64,000 nt of DNA. It comes from Balanoglossus misakiensis (lineage: Eukaryota; Hemichordata). The number at the start of each line of letters is the position of its first letter. Positions within the stretch are counted from its first letter, which is position 1. Location: NCBI GenBank assembly GCA_040954595.2, contig CM082583.2, positions 992,001-1,056,000 on the forward strand, given 5' to 3'. Below, piece by piece: positions 47,641-58,664 of the stretch. The notes beneath the pieces are model-generated. The model made no database searches and had not been told where the DNA came from. It saw only the letters and a list, made by a program, of their open reading frames with translations. The position numbers and the translations under genes are program-made.

Positions 47641-49851
47641 TTACATTATATGCGGTACGCCGATGTCAGCTTACCCGGCAGTACTGTAGGCCGTGCCCCC
47701 AACAAACGTCGGTGTTTGAAACGCCCTGGTTAAATTCGGGCTCTCTCTATAAATCGACAGGCAATAATGCAGTCCTACCGGAACAAATGTCGAGTGTTGA
47801 CCCGCTGCGACTTTCCCTCTTCGGTTTGCCCAACTTAGCCAACGTCTTTGTACTAGAGTGTCTGGTCTTTTGCAGAGCCAGGCCGACGGAAATCCGACTT
47901 GATCATCGTTGCTAACGAACGCTAGTGTCTGTCATGGTGTGCCGGGGTTTTAGTCGAGCCAGGCCGTAGGAGATCTGACTTGATCATCGTGGTCAATGTA
48001 CGCGTGTTTCCGCTCTAAAGTGCCGGGGCTTCAGCTAAACCAGGCCGTAGGAAATCCGACGTAATCACCGTTGATAACTTACGCCATTCTGTGTCATATA
48101 GAGCCGGTGCACCAGCCGAGTCACGCCGTAGGAAATCTGACTTGATCAACGTGGTCAATGTACGCCTGTTTCTGCTCTAGAGTGCCGGGGCTTCAGCTGA
48201 GCCAGGCCGTAGGAAACCCGACGTGATTACCGTTGTTAACTTACGCCAGTTTGTGTCCTATATATAGTGCCGGGGCATCAGCCGTGCCAGGCCGAAGGAA
48301 ATGTGAGTAGATCAACGTGGTCTCTGTACGCGTGTTTCTGCTCTAGAGTGCCAGGGCTTTAGCCAAGCCATGCCGTAGGAAATCTGACTTGATCAACGTT
48401 GCTAACGAACGCTAGTGTCTGTCATAGTGTGCCGGGGTTTTAGTCGAGCCAAGCCGTAGGAGATCAGACTTGATCAACGTGGTCTCTGTACGCGTGTTTC
48501 TGCTCTAGAGTGCCGGGGCTTTATCCAACCCATGCCGTAGAAAATCTGACTTGATCACCGTTGCTAACGTACGATAGTGTCTGTCATAGTGTGCCGGGGT
48601 TTTAGTCGAGCAAAGCCGTAGGAGATCAGACTTGATCAACGTGGTCTCTGTACGCGTGTTTCTGCTCTAGAGTGCCGGGGCTTTATCCAAGCCATGCCGT
48701 AGAAAATCTGACTTGATCACCGTTGCTAACGTACGCTAGTGTCTGTCATATAGTGACGGAGATTTAGCCGAGCCAGGCCGTAGAAAAATCGACTTGTTCA
48801 ACGTTACCAGTGTGCAACTGTTTCTGCTCTAGAGTGTCAGGGTTTTAGCCGACTTATGCTGTAGGAAATCTGAGTTGATGAACGGGAATTCAATGTTAGA
48901 AAACCCGTGTGGAAAGTATCTCTACCCGTTTGAAACTAAGAAAAGAATTTATTCTTATTTATTTTGTAAAAAAGACAATTTTTCGAAAAAAAGTCGAAAA
49001 ATTGCAATTTTGTCTTGGGTGATTCAAATTATACCGCCTTTTCTGGAATTTGCAGCACTTTTTACAAGAGAACGACACTTCATGCTCCATAATATTTCCG
49101 AAAATGAAGAAAAGAGTTATTTTTTTATGATTTTTCAAAAATTTACCATTTTTGTCAAAATATGGCCAAAATGGCTATTTTTCTTGAATTCCGTCAATAT
49201 CTCAGCATTTTTGGAGTGGTCGAGAGTTTTAACAAACAATCAACATGTCATATATGATCAGGGCACCAAATTCGAAGAACAAAGGTTTTTTTTTTTTTCT
49301 AAAAATGACATTTTCAAGGAAAATTTGGTAAAACGCAATTTTGTCTGCAGTGAGCCAAATTAGACGGTCTTTTGTGGAATTTGTATCGATATGTACATAC
49401 GAAGAGCATTCTACACTCCATCAGATTTCCGAAAATGTAGAAAACAGGTATTTTTTGTAAATTTCAAAAATTTACCATTTTGACTAAATTGTGGCTAAAA
49501 TTGTTATTTTCGTGATGAATGCCGCCAGTGTCACTGCTTTTAAAAGTCATAAAAACTTTTAACATACAAGCAATTGTTTATATATGATCAGGTCACCGAA
49601 TTAAAAAAATAAAGAATGTTTTGCCTAAAAATGACCTTTTTGGTGCAAAAACGAATAAAACGCAATCTTGTATTAAATCAGTTCATTCAGAGTGCATGTT
49701 TTATAATAAGCACCATTTTTACATATAATGGAAATTTCATACATCATCAGATATCCAAATATGAAAAAAATGATTTAGATTTTAGATGATTGTCCAAAAT
49801 TAGCTGATATCTAATAAATGTAGTATTGAACCGTTCTGTCCCCCCCCCCCC
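47641..49851 (+). repeat. Satellite unit U21 (2211 bp, +1 GC dimer)
   Basis: One extra 82-bp dimer near 48570-48730. The AT half shares CATTCTACACTCC, GTAAATTTCAAAAA and TTTTGACTAAATTG with the adjacent U22, suggesting a recent neighbour duplication. Confidence 0.95.
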
Positions 49852-51902
49852 TTACATTATATGCGGTACGCCGATGTCAGCTTACCCGGCAGTACTGTAG
49901 GCCGTGCCCCCAACAAACGTCGGTGTTTGAAACGCCCTGGTTAAATTCGGGCTCTCTCTATAAATCGACAGGCAATAATGCAGTCCTACCGGAACAAATG
50001 TCGAGTGTTGACCCGCTGCGACTTTCCCTCTTCGGTTTGCCCAACTTAGCCAACGTCTTTGTACTAGAGTGTCGGGTCTTTTGCAGAGCCAGGCCGAAGG
50101 AAATCCGACTTGATCACCGTTGCTAACGAACGCTAGTGTCTGTCATGGTGTGCCGGGGTTTTAGTCGAGCCAGGCCGTAGGAGATCTGACTTGATCATCG
50201 TGGTCAATGTACGCGTGTTTCCGCTCTAAAGTGCCGGGGCTTCAGCTAAACCAGGCCGTAGGAAATCCGACGTAATCACCGTTGATAACTTACGCCATTC
50301 TGTGTCATATAGAGCCGGTGCACCAGCCGAGTCACGCCGTAGGAAATCTGACTTGATCAACGTGGTCAATGTACGCCTGTTTCTGCTCTAGAGTGCCGGG
50401 GCTTCAGCTGAGCCAGGCCGTAGGAAACCCGACGTGATTACCGTTGTTAACTTACGCCAGTTTGTGTCCTATATATAGTGCCGGGGCATCAGCCGTGCCA
50501 GGCCGAAGGAAATGTGAGTAGATCAACGTGGTCTCTGTACGCGTGTTTCTGCTCTAGAGTGCCAGGGCTTTAGCCAAGCCATGCCGTAGGAAATCTGACT
50601 TGATCAACGTTGCTAACGAACGCTAGTGTCTGTCATAGTGTGCCGGGGTTTTAGTCGAGCCAAGCCGTAGGAGATCAGACTTGATCAACGTGGTCTCTGT
50701 ACGCGTGTTTCTGCTCTAGAGTGCCGGGGATTTATCCAACCCATGCCGTAGAAAATCTGACTTGATCACCGTTGCTAACGTACGCTAGTGTCTGTCATAT
50801 AGTGACGGAGATTTAGCCGAGCCAGGCCGTAGAAAAATCGACTTGTTCAACGTTACCAGTGTGCAACTGTTTCTGCTCTAGAGTGTCAGGGTTTTAGCCG
50901 ACTTATGCTGTAGGAAATCTGAGTTGATGAACGGGAATTCAATGTTAGAAAACCCGTGTGGAAAGTATCTCTACCCGTTTGAAACTAAGAAAAGAATTTA
51001 TTCTTATTTATTTTGTAAAAAAGACAATTTTTCGAAAAAAAGTCGAAAAATTGCAATTTTGTCTTGGGTGATTCAAATTATACCGCCTTTTCTGGAATTT
51101 GCAGCACTTTTTACAAGAGAACGACACTTCATGCTCCATAATATTTCCGAAAATGAAGAAAAGAGTTATTTTTTTATGATTTTTCAAAAATTTACCATTT
51201 TTGTCAAAATATGGCCAAAATGGCTATTTTTCTTTGAATTCCGTCAATATCTCAGCATTTTTGGAGTGGTCGAGAGTTTTAACATACAATCAACATGTCA
51301 TATATGATCAGGGCACCAAATTCGAAGAACAAAGTTTTTTTTTTTTTTTTCTAAAAATGACATTTTCAAGGAAAATTTGGTAAAACGCAATTTTGTCTGC
51401 AGTGAGCCAAATTAGACGGTCTTTTGAGGAATTTGTATCGATATATACATACGAAGAGCATTCTACACTCCATCAGATTTCCGAAAATGTAGAAAACGGG
51501 TATTTTTTGTAAATTTCAAAAATTTACCATTTTGACTAAATTGTGGCTAAAATTGTTATTTTCGTGATGAATGCCGCCAGTGTCACTGCTTTTAAAAGTC
51601 ATAAAAACTGTTAACATACAAGCAATTGTTTATATATGATCAGGTCACCGAATTAAAAAAATAAAGAATGTTTTGCCTAAAAATGACCTTTTTGGTGCAA
51701 AAACGAATAAAACGCAATCTTGTATTAAAATCAGTTCATTCAAAGTGCATGTTTTATAATAAGCACCATTTTTACATATAATGGAAATTTCATACATCAT
51801 CAGATATCCAAATATGAAAAAATGATTTAGATTTTAGATGATTGTCCAAAATTAGCTGATATCTAATAAATGTAGTATTGAACCGTTCTGTCCCCCCCCC
51901 CC
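49852..51902 (+). repeat. Satellite unit U22 (2051 bp)
   Basis: Very close to U21 except for the extra dimer there. Subfamily III. Confidence 0.95.
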
Positions 51903-53955
51903 TTACATTATATGCGGTACGCCGATGTCAGCTTACCCGGCAGTACTGTAGGCCGTGCCCCCAACAAACGTCGGTGTTTGAAACGCCCTGGTTAAATTCG
52001 GGCTCTCTCTATAAATCGACAGGCAATAATGCAGTCCTACCGGAACAAATGTCAAGTGTTGAACCGCTGTGACTTTCCCTGTTCGGTTTGCCCGAATTAG
52101 CCAACGTCTTTGTACTAGAGTGTCGGGTCTTTTGCAGAGCCAGGCCGAAGGAAATCCGACTTGATCACCGTTGCTAACGAACGCTAGTGTCTGTCATGGT
52201 GTGCCGGGGTTTTAGTCGAGCCAGGCCGTAGGAGATCTGACTTGATCATCGTGGTCAATGTACGCGTGTTTCCGCTCTAAAGTGCCGGGGCTTCAGCTAA
52301 ACCAGGCCGTAGGAAATCCGACGTAATCACCGTTGATAACTTACGCCAGTCTGTGTCATATAGAGCCGGTGCACCAGCCGAGTCACGCCGAAGGAAATCT
52401 GACTTGATCAACGTGGTCAATGTACGCCTGTTTCTGCTCTAGAGTGCCGGGGCTTCAGCTGAGCCAGGCCGTAGGAAACCCGACGTGATTACCGTTGTTA
52501 ACTTACGCCAGTCTGTGTCCTATATATAGTGCCGGGGCATCAGCCGTGCCAGGCCGAAGGAAATGTGAGTAGATCAACGTGGTCTCTGTACGCTTGTTTC
52601 TGCTCTAGAGTGTCAGGGCTTTAGCAAAGCCATGCCGTAGGAAATCTGACTTGATCAACGTTGCTAACGAACGCTAGTGTCTGTCATAGTGTGCCGGGGT
52701 TTTAGTCGAGCCAAGCCGTAGGAGATCAGACTTGATCAACGTGGTCTCTGTACGCGTGTTTCTGCTCTAGAGTGCCGGGGCTTTATCCAACCCATGCCGT
52801 TGAAAATCTGACTTGATCACCGTTGCTAACGTACGCTAGTGTCTGTCATATTGTGACGAGATTTAGCCGAGCCAGGCCGTAGAAAAATCGACTTGTTCAA
52901 CGTTATCAGTGTGCAACTGTTTCTGCTCTATAGTGTCAGGGTTGTAGCCGACTTATGCTGTAGGAAATCTGAGTTGATGAACGGGAATTCAATGTTAGAA
53001 AACCCGTGTGGAAAGTATCTCTACCCGTTTGAAACCAAGAAAAGAATTTATTCTTATTTATTTTGTAAAAAAGACAATTTTTCGAAAACAAGTCGAAAAT
53101 GGTAATTTTGTCTTGGGTGATTCAAATTATACCACATTTTCTGGAATTTGCAGCACTTTTTACAAGAGAACGACACTTCATGCTCCATAATATTTCCGAA
53201 AATGAAGAAAAGAGTTTTATTTTTTATGATTTTTTAAAAATGTACCATTTTGTCAAATATGGCCAAAATGGCTATATTTTCTTGAATTCCGTCAATATCT
53301 CTGCATTTTTGAAGTGGTCGAAAGTTTTAACATACAATCAACATGTCATATATGATCAGGGCACCAAATTCGAAGAACGAAGGTTTTTTTATTTTATTTT
53401 TCTAAAAATGACATTTTCAAGGAAAATTTGGTAAAACGCAATTTTGTCTGCAGTGAGCCAAATTAGACGGTCTTTTGTGGAATTTGTATCGATATATATA
53501 TACGAAGAGCATTCTATACTCCATCAGATTTCCGAAAATGTAGAAAACAGGTATTTTTTGTAATTTTCAAAAATTTACCATTTTGACCAAATTGTGGTTA
53601 AAATTGTTATTTTCGTGTTGAATGCCGCCAGTGTCACTGCTTTTAAAAGTCATAAAAACTTTTAACATGCAAGCAATTGCTTATATATGATCAGGTCACC
53701 GAATTAAAAAAATAAAGAATGTTTTGCCTAAAAATGACCTTTTTGGTGCAAACACGAATAAAACGCAATTTTGTATTAAATCAGCTCATTCAGAGTGCAT
53801 TTTTTATAATCAGCACCATTTTTACATATAATGGAAATTTCATACATCATCAGATATCCAAATATGAAAAAAATGATTTAGATTTTAGATGATTGTCCAA
53901 AATTAGCTGATATCTAATAAATGTAGTATTGAACCGTTCTGTCCCCCCCCCCCCC
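51903..53955 (+). repeat. Satellite unit U23 (2053 bp)
   Basis: Subfamily III start, then the U10/U18 haplotype (CCGTTGAAAATC, GACGAGATTT, CCACATTTTC). Empty retroposon site near 52664. Confidence 0.95.
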
Positions 53956-55350
53956 TACATTATATGCGGTACGCCGATGTCAGCTTACCCGGCAGTACTG
54001 CAGGCCGTGCCCCCAAATAACGTCGGTGTTTGAAACGCCCTGGTTAAATTCGGGCTTTCTCTATAAATTGACAGGCAATAATGCAGTCCTACCCGAACAA
54101 ATGTCGAGTGTTGACCCGCTGTGACTTTCCCTCTTCGGTTTGCCCGACTTAGCCAACGTCTTTGTACTAATGTGTCGGGTCTTTTGCAGAGCCAGGCCGA
54201 AGGAAATCCGACTTGATCACCGTTGCTAACGAACGCTAGTGTCTGTCATGGTGTGCCGGGGTTTTAGTCGAGCCAGGCCGTAGGAAATCTGACTTGATCA
54301 ACGTGGTCAATGTACGCCTGTTTCTGCTCTAGAGCGCCGGGGCTTCAGCTGAGCCAGGCCGTAGGAAACCCGACGTGATTACCGTTGTTAACTTACGCCA
54401 GTCTGTGTCCTATATATAGTGCCGGGGCATCAGCCGTGCCAGGCCTAAGGAAATGTGAGTAGATCAACGTGGTCTCTGTACGCGTGTTTCTGTTCTAGTG
54501 CCGGGGCTTTATCCAAGCCATGCCGTAGAAAATCTGACTTGATCACCGTTGCTAACGTACGATAGTGTCTGTCATATTGTGACGGAGATTTAGCCGAGCC
54601 AGGCCGTAGAAAAATCGACTTGTTCAACGTTACCAGTGTGCAACTGTTTCTGCTCTAAAGTCTCAGGGTTTTAGCCGACTTATGCTGTAGGAAATCTGAG
54701 TTGATGAACGGGAATTCAATGTTAGAAAACCCGTGTGGAAAGTATCTCTACCTGTTTGAAACTAAGAAAAGAATTTATTCTTATTTATTTTGTAAAAAAA
54801 CAATATTTCGAAAAAAAGTCGAAAATGGTAATTTTGTCTTGGGTGATTCAAATTATACCGCCTTTTCTGGAATTTGCAGCACTTTTTAGAAGAGAACGAC
54901 ACTTCATGCTCCATAATATTTCCGAAAATGAAGAAAAGAGTTAATTTTTTATGATTTTTTAAAAATTTACCATTTTTGTCAAAATATGGCCAAAATGGCT
55001 ATTTTTTCTTGAATTCCGTCAATATCCCTGCATTTTTGGAGTGGTCGAAAGTTTTAACATACAATCAACATGTCATATATGATCAGGGCACCAAATTCGA
55101 AGATAAAAGGTTTTTTAATTTTTTTTTTTCTAAAAATGACATTTTCAAGGAAAATTTTGTAAAACGCAATTTTGTCTGCAGTGAGCCAAATTAGACGGTC
55201 TTTTGTGGAATTTGTATCGATATATACATACGAAGAGCATTCTATACTCCATCAGATTTCCGAAAATGTAGAAAACAGGTATTTTTTGTAATTTTCAAAA
55301 ATTTACCATTTTGACCAAATTGTGGCTAAAATTGTTATTTTCGTGTTGAA
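53956..55350 (+). repeat. Last satellite unit U24 (1395 bp, truncated)
   Basis: The GC half is shortened (several monomers missing around 54280 and 54490). The AT half stops after ATTTTCGTGTTGAA at 55350, inside the fourth AT monomer. This is the right edge of the array. Confidence 0.95.
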
Positions 55351-55370
55351 ATCACAACCGGTGATTTGAT

Positions 55371-55740
55371 GAGTTGTCGCATCGGCGTTTCTACAGAGTT
55401 GTCGCATCGGCGTTTCTACAGAGTTGTCGCATCGGCGTTTCTGGAGAGTTGTCGCATCGGCGTTTCAGCTAGAGAGTTGTCGCATCGGCGTTTCTGGAGA
55501 GTTTTGTCGCATCCGCGTTTCTGGAGAGTTTTGTCGCACCGGCATTTCTACACATGCGCATCGGCGTTTCAGCTAGAGTTTTCTCGCATCGGCGTTTCTG
55601 GAGAGTTTTGTCGCACCGGCATTCTACACATGCGCATTGGCGTTTCAGCTAAAGAGTTTTCCCGCATCGGCGTTTCTGGAGAGTTTTGTCGCACCGGCAT
55701 TCTACACATGCGCATTGGCGTTTCAGCTAAAGAGTTGTCG
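55371..55740 (+). repeat. 22-30-bp minisatellite
   Basis: About 14 units related to GAGTTGTCGCATCGGCGTTT. The first units are about 25 bp. The later part has a three-unit higher-order repeat of about 78 bp that runs through CACCGGCAT, TACACATGCGCAT and TTTCAGCTAAAGAG, repeated nearly three times. Long open frames on both strands result from the periodicity and are not genes. Confidence 0.95.
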
Positions 55741-56039
55741 GCGATTTTGGACAGCGGCTTTTTCTTCTCGGTCTCCTCTTTAGTTAAGGTTTTGTAGTCA
55801 AAGAGTAAATCACAAGGCAAAATCTCGAGATGCTGAACTGCTGCTAGGTCTCCCATGCATTTGTTAGAACACTGAGCTAAAAGTCTTTCAACGTTATAGG
55901 CTTAGATATTTTAAATAAATTATTGTTATTAGCAAATTATAATTTTTACGTTTGTTATCATGTGGTCAACCGATGTTCGTACAGAGCATGCGCATAAGAT
56001 CAACATGCTACTCCAAGGCAACTGTTGCTGATGAGAATT
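55741..56039 (+). promoter_or_regulatory. Presumed promoter and 5' leader of the integrase-like gene
   Basis: About 300 bp of non-repetitive sequence between the minisatellite and the first codon. The middle part (55895-55950) is AT-rich. A CATGCGCA motif, an NRF-1 half-site, lies at 55988. No clear TATA box. An in-frame stop (TAA 55995) precedes the start. Assignment as promoter rests only on position. Confidence 0.35.
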
Positions 56040-58000
56040 ATGGCTACTCTAGGTAAGTTTCATTATGAATTTTATGACGTTACTTTACATGTTCTTTCTA
56101 AACATTGAAAGAAGGAAAGGCATTGATCAGATTTGAAGCTTTACTGTGTCTTAAGATTTCAACTATAGCCTGGTATCCATACCTAGTGTGCGAGTCTATC
56201 TATAAAACACACTGGGTATGGAGACCAGGCTAGCAACTATTATGTTCTCAGTTTATTTCAGTTTCTTGTTCAGCATTTAAACATGATGAAATTCTCAGCT
56301 TTTAAAATTCAGCAATAATCAGATTAATTTTGTTGAAATTGAATTCCCATTTATTTCCCACTCAGTGTTAGATTGCTACAATGAATTATTATTATGTTGG
56401 TGAAGTCTGGCAAATTAACTGTTTACTGGCACTTAGCTATGCAAACTAGCATTAGAATGAATTGGGAAATAGCTCAATAACTGGCCAATTCTTATGAAAC
56501 AACAGCATTTACATGGATATATGAAACCACTATTTAATGCTTAGATAAAAAACAGAATGGTTCCTTGATGGGGTTGGCTCTTCAAAGCTGTAGAATAGGG
56601 GTACATGTACACCTAAAACCTGAAACCAAAATACTGCATTTAATGCAAACAGATAGATAATTTCCTTTTATGTTAGATTGCCAATTTTACACAAGTCACT
56701 TGTGAATATTATTTTCTTACAGAGCAAAGGGAACTCATTAAGAAGTATTTCTCGTATGGTTATACACACAAATTAATTTATTATGTAATGGTAAAACAAC
56801 ATGGATTCCGTTTGAGGTAAAGAACATTAAAAACATAATAACTTTACTTTTGAGTGGTAAACTTACATTATTTTATTATCTGTTACTTGGAAATTGTGTA
56901 ATGACCAGTCTCTTCCTTTTATGTTATCCCTTTAGTGTACAACTCACTCTCACTTTATTTTGACTCTGTAGGTTTTCATACTTCAAGCGCAAATTCCTCC
57001 ATCACCTTGGACTCTATCGAAAAGGGAGAAGAGCACAGTCATCTTTTGATGACATTGTTTCTGCTGTGCTTGTATGTTAAGCTCTTTACCCTAACCTACA
57101 TTTAATTAGTGACACCACTTCCCAAGTCTGACTTAATTGCACACATTCAGTATAACAAATTAAAATCAAATTCTGAACATCTTGCAGAAGAACTCCATTT
57201 TCCTGGTCACCCTTTTGTCATTTGGGCAGATATGCGAGGGACATTGTTGCTAGGAAATTAATTCATTTATGTCAGTTGTTTGTGTTCTACCACTTGCATG
57301 GATTAGAAGCAATTTCAAAAGTATCGATTTATGTCACATTTTATTAACTAATTTTTTCAACTGTGAATGTCAGCTATTCTAATATTGAATGTGTTCATTC
57401 ATTTGTTCACACATCTATCAATCTATCCAACCATCCTTTCCTTTATTCATTTACAGACAGAACTGAATACAGGGTCTGGCTGCATTGTTGGAGCCAATGA
57501 AATGCTAGCTATCCTGAGAACTAAGCACCAATTGATGGTTAAAAGGTAAAAAAAAAAATTTTTTGTAATACTGGAATGATAAAAACAATAATGCAAACAT
57601 AAGTGTTCATTGATATCATCAACAAGGGTCTTTTATTTGAAATGGCTGATTGATGTAAGGGAAATGCTATTTGAATAAGCTCCCTTGGCAAGAAAATAAC
57701 AGGTGATGGACTTGTTTCCTAATTCTCCCTGCTAATCTAAAGTTGAAGTGCAAATGTCAAATCTATTTCACTCATTGAATAAAAACTTTGGCCCAGATTT
57801 ATTACAAATCTCATTTCAATTAAATTGCAGATTATTCTTATTTTATTAAAATATGTAATAAATAGATTTCTTTTTTTGTAGGGAGACTGTACGAAAACTT
57901 CTTAGGATCCTGGATCCAATAAACGTTCAACGACGCCTGCATCGCCGGTTAATACGGCGTGAGTACAGATGTAAAGGACCAAATTATGTATGGCACATTG
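56040..58000 (+). CDS. Integrase-core-like protein, N-terminal 138 residues, five exons (3' part outside window)
   Basis: Exons: 56040-56052, 56723-56816, 56972-57071, 57457-57545 and 57882-58000. All four complete introns are GT-AG, the donor after exon 5 is GTAAGC, and the joins leave one open frame (13, 94, 100, 89 and 119 nt; phases 1, 2, 0, 2, 1). The start at 56040 has A at -3 and G at +4; an in-frame ATG at 56031 would add three residues. Residues 5-70 carry YFSYGYTHKLI...HGFRL and LHHLGLYRKGRR, the helix-turn-helix-like N-terminus of metazoan integrase-core proteins derived from DDE transposons. Then come ELNTGSGCIVGANEMLAILR, ETVRKLLRILDP, RRLHRRLIRREY and KGPNYVWHI. In this family the next residue is the first catalytic Asp; exon 5 ends with the G of that codon. 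The catalytic core exons are not visible. The family is intron-bearing and often considered host-domesticated; the exact subgroup is not determined. Confidence 0.85.
56053..56722 (+). other. Intron 1
   Basis: 670-bp AT-rich intron with donor GTAAGT and acceptor TTCTTACAG. Apart from the fold-back element at 56166-56232 I see only unremarkable sequence. Confidence 0.8.
56166..56232. mobile_element. Miniature fold-back element in intron 1
   Basis: Two 25-base arms (56166-56190 and 56208-56232) are inverted copies with only two mismatches, starting TAGCCTGGT and separated by 17 bases. The direct repeat CAACTA flanks it (56160-56165 and 56234-56239), as expected of a target duplication. No coding capacity. 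It is probably a MITE or solo fold-back. Confidence 0.7.
57072..57456 (+). other. Intron 3
   Basis: 385-bp intron with donor GTATGT and acceptor CATTTACAG preceded by a pyrimidine-rich stretch (57430-57450). The frame upstream of exon 4 happens to stay open for about 30 codons but is intronic. Confidence 0.8.
57546..57881 (+). other. Intron 4
   Basis: 336-bp AT-rich intron with donor GTAAAA and acceptor TTTTTTTGTAG. Nothing else seen. Confidence 0.8.
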
Positions 58001-58173
58001 GTAAGCAAATTAACTGATTGTACAGTCTAAACCGGACCTTCTGAACATGGACACCTGTCTTTACCAAACAAATTTTTCAGTCCCTTTGACACAGAACCAC
58101 AAGTTAAAATAAACTCTATGAACTAATTACCTTTGCAAACAAAACAGTTCTTCGGTCCCTTTGTTGTCCACTA

Positions 58174-58175
<2 letters not shown>
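58001..58175 (+). other. Start of intron 5, no gene
   Basis: Follows donor GTAAGC. It contains two short related stretches with GGACACCTGT and CAGTCCCTTTG / CGGTCCCTTTG that look like remains of a dispersed repeat. No exon is recognised. Confidence 0.5.

Positions 58176-58213
<38 letters not shown>
58176..58213. repeat. (AT)n microsatellite
   Basis: About 19 AT units. It directly abuts the first X module of the following tandem array. Confidence 0.97.
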
Positions 58214-58215
<2 letters not shown>

Positions 58216-58391
58216 GTCTTGAAATTGCAGAAAGTACTCTAATTTGAAACAGGGTTAAAGACCATACAACACACCCAGCAGTGAGGGCGCTTTAGTGCAT
58301 GTACACAATTAATAATTGATGCAGGACGGCTTGCCAATTAAATGTCTATTTTACAGAAAATATAAGGTACTTTCTCCATTTCCATTACAGA
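58214..58391 (+). repeat. X module, first copy
   Basis: 178 bp, beginning CTGTCTTGAAATTGCAG. It contains TGAGGGCGCTTTAG and ends with a pyrimidine-rich tract and ATTACAG at 58384-58390, a good 3' splice-site sequence. Confidence 0.9.
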
Positions 58392-58664
58392 TCTAGAATA
58401 GGCAAATTTGCAATTACACTCACTCGCATGAATGAATGCTGGCATCTGTGGTGGGCGGCGTGGAACTTTACTTGGTGGCGTGCCGGGAAGGAAGGTGCTC
58501 TCCTCAGCTCAACTGCCACCAATAAACTGCCCACAGCAGATGAGTTCATTTCAACAGGTGCCAAGCTCTTTGGCTAGAATAGATAAAATATATTGATGCC
58601 GCAATGAATGAATGAAAACAGTATGAATGACCAGTCAATGGAGCTCTCCAATGGCACGTAAGAT
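58392..58664 (+). repeat. Y module, first copy
   Basis: 273 bp (274 in other copies; one G missing near 58539). It begins TCTAGAATAGGCAAATTTGC and ends CACGTAAGAT, which includes a GTAAG donor-like motif. GC-rich in the middle (GGTGGGCGGCGTGG) with GAATGAATGAA runs. TAGAATAG occurs both at the start and about 70% along the module. Confidence 0.9.

Larger units (their letters stand above)
1..55350 (+). repeat. Composite ~2.05-kb macrosatellite array
   Basis: Head-to-tail tandem array that begins before the window and ends abruptly at 55350. Twenty-four poly-C tracts followed by TACATTAT-like sequence mark the unit boundaries. Most intervals are 2044-2053 bp. Each unit has a GC-richer half made of ~82-bp monomers and an AT-rich half made of ~166-bp monomers. 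Copies differ by scattered substitutions and small indels. No reading frame is conserved across copies. Two insertions (20556-20748 and 27290-31821) and one assembly gap interrupt it. Orientation is constant throughout. I do not recognise the satellite family. Confidence 0.97.

Noticed and set aside
48875-49363. 162-codon open frame in the AT-rich half of U21 and similar 60-127-codon frames in other units
   Set aside because: The frame is broken by indels and stops in most other copies of the same sequence, composition is that of an AT-rich satellite, and many of these frames start at GTG or TTG. No conserved protein signal.
1-55350. CENP-B box in the satellite
   Set aside because: The best candidates (around TTCGGTTTGCCCGAC) do not match the essential positions of the mammalian box.
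55366-55797. Open frames of 143 (+) and 95 (-) codons over the minisatellite
   Set aside because: Open on both strands because the short repeat lacks stops; periodic peptide without any family resemblance.
57367-57456. Coding extension of exon 4 upstream into intron 3
   Set aside because: The preceding sequence is low-complexity, and a clear TTACAG acceptor at 57451-57456 restores the family alignment when joined to exon 3.
58280-58297. CTCF-like GAGGGCGCT in each X module
   Set aside because: Only the right part of the CTCF core is matched (about 8 of 15 positions), too weak to call.
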